From Chryseobacterium sp. (GTDB lineage: Bacteria; Bacteroidota; Bacteroidia; Flavobacteriales; Weeksellaceae): 23,347 bases of DNA. Of the stretch, positions 15,361-22,163 are shown in pieces (the first letter of the stretch is position 1; each line of letters starts with the position of its first letter). A program made the position numbers and the translations under genes. The notes below the pieces were generated by a model. It searched no databases, had not been told where the DNA came from, and was given only the letters and a program-made list of their open reading frames with translations. Location: positions 1 through 23,347 of the forward strand of contig QFQW01000058.1 in NCBI GenBank assembly GCA_003248755.1. Reading direction: 5' to 3'.

Positions 15361-16812
15361 ATGAAAACAAAAAACTACTTCAAAAAAATCGCAATTGCTG
15401 CGATAGGTTTATTTGCTTCAAATATTCAAGCAAATAATTTGAAAATCACAGGCACATCTGTTGACACAAGTGCTGGTACAGTTACTTTCAACATCCAATG
15501 GGAAAATAGTTGGCGAACAAATATCGCTCCAGCAAACCATGATGCTGTTTGGGTATTTATAAAATATCAGGACTGTGCCGATAAATTATGGAAACATGCC
15601 AATCTAAGCGTTACTGCTTCTGACCATTCAACAGCTTCTCCATTAAAGATAGATGCCGTAACGGATGGTAAAGGCGTTTTTGTTTACAGAAGCTCAAATG
15701 GTGGTGGTAATGTTTCATCAACTAGTGTAACATTAAAAATGAATGTAGCTGCTGCAAATTATGAGAATTATAACTTCAAAGTATTTGGAGTGGAGATGGT
15801 AAATATCCCTACAGGATCATTCACTGTTGGAGATGGTACATCTACTTCTTCTTATACTCAATATACAGTTACAGGAAACGGGTCTATTGCAACATCTTCA
15901 TTAGGAAGTGGGGATAGTGCTCCTTCTGCTTTTCCGAAAGGCTATAATGCATTTTATTCCATGAAATATGAGATAACGCAAGAACAATATGTTGAATTCC
16001 TCAACACTTTGAATTACAATCAGCAAGCCAGAAGAACTGCTATTGCTCCCAATAGTATTGCTGGAACCAGTGCTTTGGCAAATGCAACAAGAAATGGAAT
16101 AAAAATACAAGTTCCGGGAAATAATGCTTCGGTTCCCGCAGTATATGCTTGCGATTTGACTCAAGGTGACTATAATGACGTAAATGATGGACAGAATATT
16201 GCAGCTAACTATTTGACTTGGGCTGACCTTGCAGCTTATTTGGACTGGAGTGCGCTAAGACCAATGACAGAAATGGAATTTGAGAAAATTTGTAGAGGAC
16301 CTCTTGCTCCTGTTGCGGGAGAATATACTTGGGGAAGTACAGCCATCCAGAATATCTTATGGAATGGAGTAGCTAATTCCAACCTTGCTAATGAGGGATC
16401 TAATACTGTAGTTGCTGATGGTAAAGCTAATTATTTTGTAAATGGGAACAGTTATCAAAATCCATTAAAAATTGGTTTTACAGCTACAAATAGCTCAGGT
16501 AGAGCTGCTGCTACGGCAGCTTATTATGGAGCAATGGAGATGGGTGGCAATGTGATGGAAATGACTGTGACAACTAAATCAGCAGGGAATACTTTTACAG
16601 GAGTTTTAGGTGACGGTGAACTTTCCAATATTACTGCGACAGAAGGAGATGCTGATCAATTGCTTTGGCCAGATAATACTAGTGCGGCAGGTATAATCAT
16701 CCGTGGAGGAAGTTTCATGCATTTATCTACAGCATTGAGAATATCCGATAGATCTCAAGGATCTCCGGCTGCCAATAGATATTCTTATGGCGGCGGCCGT
16801 GGTGTCAGATAA
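15361..16812 (+). CDS. Exported SUMF1/FGE-fold protein without FGE catalytic cysteines
   Basis: This is a 483-residue protein with a signal peptide (cleavage likely after NIQA, residue 24), an N-terminal beta-rich domain at about 26-140 (AGTVTFNIQWENSWRT; HDAVWVFIKYQDCADKLW), and a SUMF1 domain at about 143-483. SUMF1 landmarks are VEMVNIPTGSFTVGDG, MKYEITQEQYVEFLN, RPMTEMEFEKICRGP, GAMEMGGNVMEM at 390-401, and RGGSFMHLSTALRISDR at 448-464. The protein has only three cysteines (72, 264, 311), none in the C-terminal region where formylglycine-generating enzyme holds its copper-binding pair, so it should not make formylglycine by that chemistry. Relatives of this fold also serve as structural parts, for example GldJ and GldK. 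It has no T9SS sorting domain. It precedes the repeat-cargo gene by 47 bases and shares its promoter. The fold is secure, the role unknown. Confidence 0.85.
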   Translation: MKTKNYFKKIAIAAIGLFASNIQANNLKITGTSVDTSAGTVTFNIQWENSWRTNIAPANHDAVWVFIKYQDCADKLWKHANLSVTASDHSTASPLKIDAVTDGKGVFVYRSSNGGGNVSSTSVTLKMNVAAANYENYNFKVFGVEMVNIPTGSFTVGDGTSTSSYTQYTVTGNGSIATSSLGSGDSAPSAFPKGYNAFYSMKYEITQEQYVEFLNTLNYNQQARRTAIAPNSIAGTSALANATRNGIKIQVPGNNASVPAVYACDLTQGDYNDVNDGQNIAANYLTWADLAAYLDWSALRPMTEMEFEKICRGPLAPVAGEYTWGSTAIQNILWNGVANSNLANEGSNTVVADGKANYFVNGNSYQNPLKIGFTATNSSGRAAATAAYYGAMEMGGNVMEMTVTTKSAGNTFTGVLGDGELSNITATEGDADQLLWPDNTSAAGIIIRGGSFMHLSTALRISDRSQGSPAANRYSYGGGRGVR

Positions 16813-16816
16813 TCAT

Positions 16817-16858
16817 TTCTAATTTGAATAAATCTATAACAATTAAATCAAATTAGAA
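16817..16858 (+). repeat. 11-bp perfect inverted repeat in the gap between SUMF1-like and repeat-protein genes
   Basis: TTCTAATTTGA (16817-16827) and TCAAATTAGAA (16848-16858) pair perfectly around a 20-base loop. The 3' arm ends one base before the ATG at 16860. No U-run follows. In the message it would fold over the ribosome-loading region of the second gene, so it may tune translation or mark a processing site. Confidence 0.55.
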
Positions 16859-16859
16859 G

Positions 16860-17780
16860 ATGAAAACATATCTAACCAAATTATCGGTTCTCTGTCTCAT
16901 CTTTCTTATAAGCTCATTTTTCAAAGCCCAAGGAGAGGAAGTTTATCCTTATCATGGTGGTAATGCAGATGGGTTTGCAACAGAAACCATAGAAAATGCA
17001 ACTTGTTCTATTCCTTTTCATCATTATGCATATTTTGGGGGAAATGGAGATGGATTTGCATCAGAAACGCTTGAGAATGCAACCTGCTCTACTCCATTTC
17101 ATCAATATGCTTATTTTGGAGGTGATGCTGATGGATTTGCATTGGAAACTCTTGAAATTAATAATTGTTCCACACCTTATCATTTCTATGCGTATTTCGG
17201 AGGAAATGGTGATGGATTTGCAAAAGACAAAACAACAGATGTTTGTCCAATCAATCCTCCTGTGGCAGATTTCACAGCAGACAAAACAACAATTTGTGTA
17301 GGACAATCAGTACAATTTACTGATGTATCTACCAATATGCCAACAGGTTGGAACTGGACCTTTGAAGGAGGAACACCAAGTGCAGCAACCACAAAAACGG
17401 TTACAATTACATATAATACGCCTGGAGTATATCAAGTGAAACTGACTGCTATAAATTACAATGGATCAGATACCAAAACAAAAATAGGTTTTATAACTGT
17501 TGTTTCGGATTGTGGAACACTTGGAGTCAGTAATTCAAAAATACATAAAACATTAATTTATCCTAATCCCACTAAAAATATATTATTCATAAAATCTAAA
17601 GAGGATATAAAAAATGTTGAAATTTTTGATACATCAGGTAAGAAAATAATGAATATTAAATCTCTTGATGTAGGAAAAGAGAATAGAATAAATATTGAGC
17701 ATCTTTCTGCAGGAGTTTATATTTTAAAGATATATTCTGCTATGCAAATAGAAACTTTTAAAGTCATACAGAGAGATTAA
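16860..17780 (+). CDS. T9SS-exported protein with four 27-residue Cys repeats and a PKD domain
   Basis: This is a 306-residue protein with a signal peptide (to about KAQ, residue 24), four tandem repeats, a PKD domain and a type A T9SS sorting domain. The repeats start at residues 28, 55, 82 and 109, exactly 27 apart, each with YxYFGGNxDGFA and, in the first three, CSxPxH; cysteines fall at 49, 76, 103 and 129. The PKD domain spans about 133-217 (PVADFTADKTT, QFTDVS, WNWTFEGG, GVYQVKLTA). The sorting domain spans about 232-306 (YPNPTKNILFI, EIFDTSGKKI, LSAGVYILKI). Such domains send cargo through type IX secretion to the surface or medium. It is the second gene after the SUMF1-like protein and ends at a strong terminator. 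The repeat family has no function known to me; the Asn/Asp-Gly pattern could bind calcium. Confidence 0.85.
   Translation: MKTYLTKLSVLCLIFLISSFFKAQGEEVYPYHGGNADGFATETIENATCSIPFHHYAYFGGNGDGFASETLENATCSTPFHQYAYFGGDADGFALETLEINNCSTPYHFYAYFGGNGDGFAKDKTTDVCPINPPVADFTADKTTICVGQSVQFTDVSTNMPTGWNWTFEGGTPSAATTKTVTITYNTPGVYQVKLTAINYNGSDTKTKIGFITVVSDCGTLGVSNSKIHKTLIYPNPTKNILFIKSKEDIKNVEIFDTSGKKIMNIKSLDVGKENRINIEHLSAGVYILKIYSAMQIETFKVIQRD
16941..17258 (+). repeat. Tandem 81-bp coding repeat (four units)
   Basis: Units begin at 16941, 17022, 17103 and 17184 with an 81-base period, the fourth slightly shorter and diverged after the DGFA codons. Unit 2 and unit 3 are closest in protein sequence, which suggests growth by duplication within the gene. 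Confidence 0.85.
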
Positions 17781-17806
17781 TTAATGACCATTTTAATTGA
17801 TTTTTG

Positions 17807-17833
17807 AAACCGTCTAAATATAGACGGTTTTTT
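17807..17833 (+). terminator. Rho-independent terminator after the repeat-protein gene
   Basis: AAACCGTCTA (17807-17816), loop AATA, TAGACGGTTT (17821-17830), then further T to 17833: a 10-bp perfect stem with a U-tract, 26 bases after the stop codon. Confidence 0.92.
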
Positions 17834-17892
17834 GTATTGAGAACAATGTTAATAAATCTTAATTTTTTATTAATTAATTCAAAATTAGGTTG

Positions 17893-17900
17893 TATTTTTG
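17893..17900 (+). promoter_or_regulatory. -7 box of the lipoprotein gene
   Basis: TATTTTTG fits TAnnTTTG exactly and lies 12 bases before the ATG, so the leader is only a few bases long. No convincing TTTG lies 17-20 bases upstream. Confidence 0.45.
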
Positions 17901-17912
17901 TAGCGGATTCAG

Positions 17913-18488
17913 ATGAAAAAAACATTTCTTTTTTACTTAAGTATTTTTATTTCGAGTCTCCTTATTTCTTGTGCAAATTATGGAGACAGTTTAATCTATT
18001 ATAATAAGGATATTAAGATTTCTAAAGTCAAAACCGTTCTCTATTTTGCTCCAGAAGTTTTTCCTGATATCACAGAGATCAAAGAACCAACCTACACCGC
18101 ATTTTATACAGCAACCTCTGATAAAATGAAACTTGGAAATTTTAAATATCTACAAGTTGATACTCCAATTTCTTTCGATGAAGTGGATGAAAAAATGGTG
18201 AAGGAGATATGTAAAAATAACAATGCAGATGTTGCCGTAATTCCCAAAGTAAAATACTTCAAGGTTGGTTTTGGGAAATATGTCTTTTCTAATCAAGTTG
18301 TTGTAAGTATGAAACTTTACAATTCCAAAGGAGAATTTGTGATGGAAACGGCTTACGATACTTACAAAGGCAACGGCAGATTGTTGGGAAGTGCAGAAAA
18401 CTCTGTAATCATCGGAACAAAAGGAGCGATTAGAAAAATTGAAAAAGAACTGAGGAATCGTCAAGTTATACAAAACAAAACGTCTTAG
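17913..18488 (+). CDS. Hypothetical lipoprotein
   Basis: This 191-residue protein has a clear lipoprotein signal peptide ending LISC with Cys20, followed by ANYGDSLIYYNKD. I do not recognise the family. The mature part has alternating strands and helices: VKTVLYFAPEVFP, a segment rich in Thr and Tyr (TYTAFYTATSDKM), FDEVDEKMVKEICKNNNADVAVIPKVKYFK, then MKLYNSKGEFVMETAYDTYKGN. The pattern of NADVAVIPKV followed by a strand describing a polymer-like property (VSMKLYNSKGEFV) resembles periplasmic lipoproteins of the GNA1162 or DUF4136-like type, in which a nucleotide-free Rossmann-like fold is seen, but this is a weak impression. It has its own -7 box, lies between a terminator and mgtE, and shows no sign of belonging to either neighbour. 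Confidence 0.75.
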   Translation: MKKTFLFYLSIFISSLLISCANYGDSLIYYNKDIKISKVKTVLYFAPEVFPDITEIKEPTYTAFYTATSDKMKLGNFKYLQVDTPISFDEVDEKMVKEICKNNNADVAVIPKVKYFKVGFGKYVFSNQVVVSMKLYNSKGEFVMETAYDTYKGNGRLLGSAENSVIIGTKGAIRKIEKELRNRQVIQNKTS

Positions 18489-18536
18489 TTTACATAATTT
18501 TAATTTACTTTTTCTCGGTAATTATTTTGATTTTAA

Positions 18537-18544
18537 TACTTTTG
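18537..18544 (+). promoter_or_regulatory. -7 box of mgtE
   Basis: TACTTTTG fits TAnnTTTG exactly, 48 bases after the lipoprotein stop. Transcription would begin near 18551, only about 15 bases before the ATC at 18566 and about 72 before the first ordinary start codon (TTG 18623). This supports translation beginning upstream of the TTG. Confidence 0.5.
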
Positions 18545-18565
18545 CAAAGCAAAAAATTCTAGAAG

Positions 18566-19885
18566 ATCGAGAATCAAGAAATCATATTAAATCCGGCGGA
18601 TATTGCGGAATCTCTGAGCAAATTGCCAGCGGAAGAACGCATCTTACAGTTTTTGAAACTTCCGAAATCTGAAAAGGCGGAAGTGTTCTCACATCTTGAC
18701 CCTGATTTTCAAGAAGATACCATTAGAAGTATTGCAAGCCACGAAGTTTCCGACATTCTTAATGAAATGTCACCCGATGACAGAACCCAACTTTTCGAGG
18801 ATTTTCCGGATGAATTAATCAAATATTCCATCAACCTCCTGAATCCGCAAGAAAGACGTGTTGCTCTTAAGCTTTTAGGTTACGAAGCGGATTCTATTGC
18901 TCGTCTTATGACGCCTTATTATGTCCAAATCCGAAAAGAATGGACTGTTAAGAGATGCTTACAGCAAATCAAAAAAGTTGGGAAAAAAGTAGAAACACTT
19001 AATTTCCTTTATGTTGTTGACGAAAGAAATCGTTTGATAGACGATATTACGATAGGTTCTCTCCTTTTAGCGGATGAAGAGCAACTAATTTCTGAACTTT
19101 GTGATGACCATTTTGTAGCCATAAAAACTACAACTTCTAAAGAAGATGCGGTTCCTTATTTTGAAAAATATGACCGAAGTGCACTACCAATTATTACAGA
19201 AAATGGTGTATTAGTAGGAATTGTAACCATCGATGATATCTTGGATCAAATCGAATCACAAAATACAGAAGATATCCAGAAGTTTGGAGGTTTGGATGCT
19301 TTGGATCTTCCTTACACACAGACTTCGGTTTTTGAAATGGTTAAGAAAAGAGGATTTTGGTTGGTTGTTCTTTTCTTTTCTGAGATGCTGACCGCTTCTG
19401 CTATGGGACATTTTGAAGACGAAATTCAGAAAGCTGTAGTTTTGGCTTTATTTGTTCCTTTGATCATTTCAAGCGGTGGAAATACTGGTTCCCAAGCTGC
19501 AACTTTGATTATCCGTGCAATGGCTTTGCAGGAAATTACACTTAAAGATTGGTGGTATGTTATCAGAAAAGAGATCTTCACCGGAATTTTTCTTGGAAGT
19601 ATCTTAGGTATTATTGGATTTTTGAGGATTGCTCTTTGGCAGCAAATTGGGCTTTTTAATTATGGGGAACATTGGGTTTTCGTAGGATTAAGTATTGCTT
19701 TTTCATTAATGCTGATTGTCCTTTGGGGAACGATTTCCGGGTCTATGGTTCCTTTTGTTCTTAAAAAACTAAAACTGGATCCAGCTACTTCTTCTGCTCC
19801 TTTTGTAGCAACATTGGTGGATGTTACAGGATTGATTATCTATTTCTCTGTTGCCGGGTTGTTTCTTACGGGGAAACTTCTTTAA
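18566..19885 (+). CDS. mgtE: Magnesium channel/transporter MgtE, start codon uncertain
   Basis: MgtE is an inner-membrane Mg2+ channel gated by its cytoplasmic domains. Counting from TTG 18623, the N domain covers about 1-95, two CBS domains about 97-215 (LMTPYYVQI; ALPIITENGVLVGIVTIDDILD), and the pore domain about 245-420 with five membrane segments and the hallmark SSGGNTGSQAAT at 283-294. The frame stays open upstream of the TTG back to a TAG at 18560-18562, and these codons read NPADIAESLSK, matching the HPADIAELL start of the N domain in the family. No ATG, GTG or TTG lies in that open stretch. I therefore place the start at ATC 18566, giving 439 residues, close to the usual 450; TTG 18623 would give 420 and lose a conserved helix. 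The product is certain, the start is not. Confidence 0.9.
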   Translation: MENQEIILNPADIAESLSKLPAEERILQFLKLPKSEKAEVFSHLDPDFQEDTIRSIASHEVSDILNEMSPDDRTQLFEDFPDELIKYSINLLNPQERRVALKLLGYEADSIARLMTPYYVQIRKEWTVKRCLQQIKKVGKKVETLNFLYVVDERNRLIDDITIGSLLLADEEQLISELCDDHFVAIKTTTSKEDAVPYFEKYDRSALPIITENGVLVGIVTIDDILDQIESQNTEDIQKFGGLDALDLPYTQTSVFEMVKKRGFWLVVLFFSEMLTASAMGHFEDEIQKAVVLALFVPLIISSGGNTGSQAATLIIRAMALQEITLKDWWYVIRKEIFTGIFLGSILGIIGFLRIALWQQIGLFNYGEHWVFVGLSIAFSLMLIVLWGTISGSMVPFVLKKLKLDPATSSAPFVATLVDVTGLIIYFSVAGLFLTGKLL

Positions 19886-19912
19886 TTTTTAATTTTCTTT
19901 TTACTCATTTGT

Positions 19913-19937
19913 AATCATTGAAAAATCCTCGATGATT
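19913..19937. repeat. Short inverted repeat downstream of mgtE
   Basis: AATCATTG (19913-19920) and CGATGATT (19930-19937) can form an 8-bp stem with one wobble around a 9-base loop. No U-run follows. It adjoins the GC-rich element and may be part of it. Confidence 0.35.
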
Positions 19938-19940
19938 GCG

Positions 19941-20013
19941 AAGCGCGCCCCGACCTGAGTGGAGCTCTCCGCCTTTGGCGAGAAGCGAGAATGGAGAGCG
20001 GATAAAGGCGCCC
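19941..20013. repeat. GC-rich palindromic REP-like intergenic element
   Basis: This stretch is strikingly GC-rich against its AT-rich surroundings and encodes nothing. It folds in nested arms: GCGCC (19945-19949) with GGCGC (20007-20011), GCTCTCC (19964-19970) with GGAGAGC (19993-19999), and an inner CGCC-TTT-GGCG (19970-19980). A tandem GCGAGAA pair lies at 19978-19991. The position between convergent genes and the mirrored arms are typical of dispersed REP-type repeats, which are mobilised by RAYT transposases in other bacteria. Only one copy is in the window, so dispersal is inferred. Confidence 0.6.
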
Positions 20014-20029
20014 AAATCTTTTAAACTAA

Positions 20030-20056
20030 AAAAACCTTCTTATTCAGAAGGTTTTT
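20030..20056. terminator. Bidirectional terminator between mgtE and ppa
   Basis: AAAAACCTTCT (20030-20040), loop TATTC, AGAAGGTTTTT (20046-20056): an 11-bp perfect stem with A/T tracts on both sides, serving the two convergent genes. Confidence 0.9.
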
Positions 20057-20077
20057 ATATGTTCAGAGAATAGAATT

Positions 20078-20689
20078 CTATTTTGAATAGTTGTCGTTGT
20101 AATCTTTTTGAGAAGCTACAATCACTTTCTTGGCATGATCTGCTCCATAAACCAAATCGATTTTAACTTTCGCTGGTTCAGTCGGCAAATTTTTATAACT
20201 CAAGAAATAATGTAACAAACGGTTGATCTCTGCTTTTGGCAATTCGGAAATATCTCTGATATGACCATAAACCTGATCTTCTACCAAAACAGCTATGATC
20301 TTATCATCTGCTTCTCCTTTATCGATCATTTGAAAACCTCCGATTGGAATAGCCTCCATAAGAATATTACCGGAAGTGATGTTGTGAGAGCTAAGAACAC
20401 AGATGTCCAATGGATCATGATCACCTTCTGTAACATCTGTAGCGCCAGTTGCAACAGCTAGATTTTTAACTTCTTCTTCACAATAAGTTCTTGGAACAAA
20501 ACCGTACAAAGCAGGGATAATGTTGGAAAACTTCTGAGGACGATCTACTTTAAGATATCCTGTTTCCTTATCTATTTCATATTTTATAGTATCTGTAGGA
20601 ACGATTTCTACAAAGACATTGACAACCTCCGGAGATTTTTCTCCAGCTGAAATTCCATGCCAAGGGTGTGCTTTAAAATTAGGGATCAT
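20078..20689 (-). CDS. ppa: Inorganic pyrophosphatase, family I
   Basis: This 203-residue soluble enzyme hydrolyses pyrophosphate to two phosphates, driving biosynthetic reactions forward. Family I landmarks are present: K36 and E38 in IKYEID, R50 in VDRPQKF, LYGFVPRTYC with Y62, and the metal-binding cluster D90, D92, D95 in GDHDPLDICVLS. The residue between the first two Asp is His where the classic signature has Gly, Ser, Asp or Asn. Further acidic ligands lie around EADDKIIAVLVED at 125-137, and Tyr/Lys in LLHYFLSYKNLP. It is longer than the E. coli enzyme (about 175), as often in Bacteroidota. It follows the membrane-anchored gene by 8 bases and shares its promoter, and ends at a bidirectional terminator. 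Confidence 0.95.
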   Translation of the reverse strand: MIPNFKAHPWHGISAGEKSPEVVNVFVEIVPTDTIKYEIDKETGYLKVDRPQKFSNIIPALYGFVPRTYCEEEVKNLAVATGATDVTEGDHDPLDICVLSSHNITSGNILMEAIPIGGFQMIDKGEADDKIIAVLVEDQVYGHIRDISELPKAEINRLLHYFLSYKNLPTEPAKVKIDLVYGADHAKKVIVASQKDYNDNYSK

Positions 20690-20697
20690 GTTTATTT

Positions 20698-21207
20698 TTA
20701 TATTATTTTGTTAAGTTCTTTTCTAAGATTCTCAATCGTATCCGAAATATAATCTTCTGAGTTGACGTAGTTCATCAGGAATACCGTTTTGAAATCTTCT
20801 AACCTCGAGTTTTCATTCAGGTCTTCATAAGTTTTATGAAGTAATTGGAGAATATTGCTTTTACTTGTCAGGATATCTTGCCAAGAGGATTTTGAAAGGT
20901 ATAATTGCTGGGAAGCATTATATTCGAATTCTTCTGTGATATTTTTTTCTGTGAGGAAAACAAACTCGTGTGGTTGAAGATTTCTATCGAATTTCATAAC
21001 GAGATTAGAAGGTCTTAAACGCTCTAGAAAAAGTGTCATCCTTTCCAGAGCTTGTAATTTTATCTCACTATTCGATTTGGTTGCCAAGAAATTAATTTCC
21101 TGTTTTTTGAGTCTGACAAAACTGTTCACAAATTGTTTCGCAAAAACCAGGAAAGGTAATGCGATGATAACTGCAACAGCGTAAGGTAAATAATCTGAAT
21201 CAAACAT
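20698..21207 (-). CDS. Conserved membrane-anchored protein of unknown function
   Basis: This 169-residue protein has one N-terminal membrane segment (about 8-24, PYAVAVIIALPFLVFA) and a helical cytoplasmic remainder. The segment IKLQALERMTLFLERLRPSN and the following NLVMKFD are the most conserved-looking part and match a family I have seen throughout Flavobacteriia (possibly DUF7935, from memory). Later helices are acidic and amphipathic (WQDILTSKSNILQLLHKTYEDL; DYISDTIENLRKELN). No enzymatic motif is visible. It starts its own transcription unit, with an exact -7 box 16 bases before the ATG, and pyrophosphatase follows after 8 bases. The steady pairing could simply reflect shared housekeeping expression. 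Confidence 0.75.
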   Translation of the reverse strand: MFDSDYLPYAVAVIIALPFLVFAKQFVNSFVRLKKQEINFLATKSNSEIKLQALERMTLFLERLRPSNLVMKFDRNLQPHEFVFLTEKNITEEFEYNASQQLYLSKSSWQDILTSKSNILQLLHKTYEDLNENSRLEDFKTVFLMNYVNSEDYISDTIENLRKELNKII

Positions 21208-21223
21208 ATCTGAAATCGGTTTG

Positions 21224-21252
21224 CAAAACTAAGACTTTTTGAATTAAAAAAG
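21224..21252 (-). promoter_or_regulatory. Promoter of the membrane protein-ppa unit
   Basis: On the minus strand TAGTTTTG (21231-21224) fits TAnnTTTG exactly, with a T-run (21252-21246 side) in place of TTTG about 17-20 bases upstream. The leader to the ATG at 21207 is about 10 bases. Confidence 0.55.
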
Positions 21253-21257
21253 AATTT

Positions 21258-22163
21258 TTAATTGAGAAACAACACTTTCTTAATAATCTGTTTCAATAAA
21301 TCTTTTTTACTGACCTGAATACAAGGATAAGGTCTCAGTTCTGGTCGAAAACCTCGGAAAAATTCTTCTATAGCGGGAATCTCGCTGCCTTCAAAATCAA
21401 AGATCTGGGTTTCTATATTCTCAGAAATCACTTTATCTATTAAATAAGATGATCCGCTCAGCTTCACAAATTCTCTGTCATTATAAGTTCCTAACAGAGC
21501 CAAAGAATAATCTTCTCTATAAATCGCAATCATATTAATCAATCTTTGATGATAGAAAAAACCATAAAAATCCAATTTATCATTCATGAAAAATTTTGAA
21601 AGAATATCGATGAAATCTTCCATATCTTTCGCATTAGCACCTAAAGCTGTACTTCGGATAAATTTTTTAATTGTTTGTAAATCAAAATTTTTAATAACTT
21701 CCGAATTTTCTAAAACTTCTTGATCAAGTCTCAGTTTTCTTTTTCTTTTTGGTGAATATTTTTGCCTTACTGTTTCGTATTTATCGGGGAATATGAGAAA
21801 GTTATTCCTTGTTTTCAATGGCTTTGAAAAAGAATTGATATCGTTGAAAGCATAATATCTAATAGTATAATTCTTGATCAGATATCTATAGAATTGATCA
21901 TTGATCTCTGATACGTCGGTTTTAGAAAAAATACCTAATTGTTGGCAAAGTTTTGGATTATGGACTATTTTTAATCCAAATTTATTTATCAATGGAACCG
22001 GCATTATAGCTTCATAATCTCCATAGATGAGCAATTCCCAATTTTTATCTGCACTAATATCTAAGAAAATACGTTCTGCATAGAATTTTTTCTGTACAGA
22101 ATTTTCTAAACAATTATTGTATTTCTCAAAATCGATATCTTGATATTTAATTCTTCTGATCAT
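21258..22163 (-). CDS. FemAB/GNAT-fold acyl- or aminoacyltransferase-like protein
   Basis: This 301-residue protein looks like the tandem GNAT fold of FemAB/BioF2-like enzymes. The clearest segments are an N half with ELLIYGDYEAIMPVPLINKFG and NPKLCQQLGIFS, and a C half with DFYGFFYHQRLINMIAIYRED, SGSSYLIDKVISE and the closing DFEGSEIPAIEEFFRGFRPE, which is the family's usual end motif. Basic residues around 133-145 (KYSPKRKRKLR) are typical too. Family members transfer amino acids or acyl groups to peptidoglycan, lipids or small molecules; the acceptor here is unknown. Its ATG overlaps the stop of radC by 4 bases, and an L,D-transpeptidase gene lies before radC, so a cell-wall role is possible but only by context. 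Confidence 0.72.
   Translation of the reverse strand: MIRRIKYQDIDFEKYNNCLENSVQKKFYAERIFLDISADKNWELLIYGDYEAIMPVPLINKFGLKIVHNPKLCQQLGIFSKTDVSEINDQFYRYLIKNYTIRYYAFNDINSFSKPLKTRNNFLIFPDKYETVRQKYSPKRKRKLRLDQEVLENSEVIKNFDLQTIKKFIRSTALGANAKDMEDFIDILSKFFMNDKLDFYGFFYHQRLINMIAIYREDYSLALLGTYNDREFVKLSGSSYLIDKVISENIETQIFDFEGSEIPAIEEFFRGFRPELRPYPCIQVSKKDLLKQIIKKVLFLN

Noticed and set aside
15361..16812. Sulfatase-activating formylglycine-generating enzyme
   Set aside because: The SUMF1 fold is present, but the C-terminal cysteine pair that binds copper is absent (RGGSFMHLSTALRIS has none), and no sulfatase gene is in the window.
16941..17258. CRISPR array
   Set aside because: The 81-base periodicity is a coding tandem repeat in frame with the protein, with no unique spacers between identical repeats and no cas genes.
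16941..17258. RTX-type calcium toxin repeats
   Set aside because: GGNGD resembles GGxGxD, but the unit is 27 residues, contains Cys, and lacks the nine-residue RTX period.
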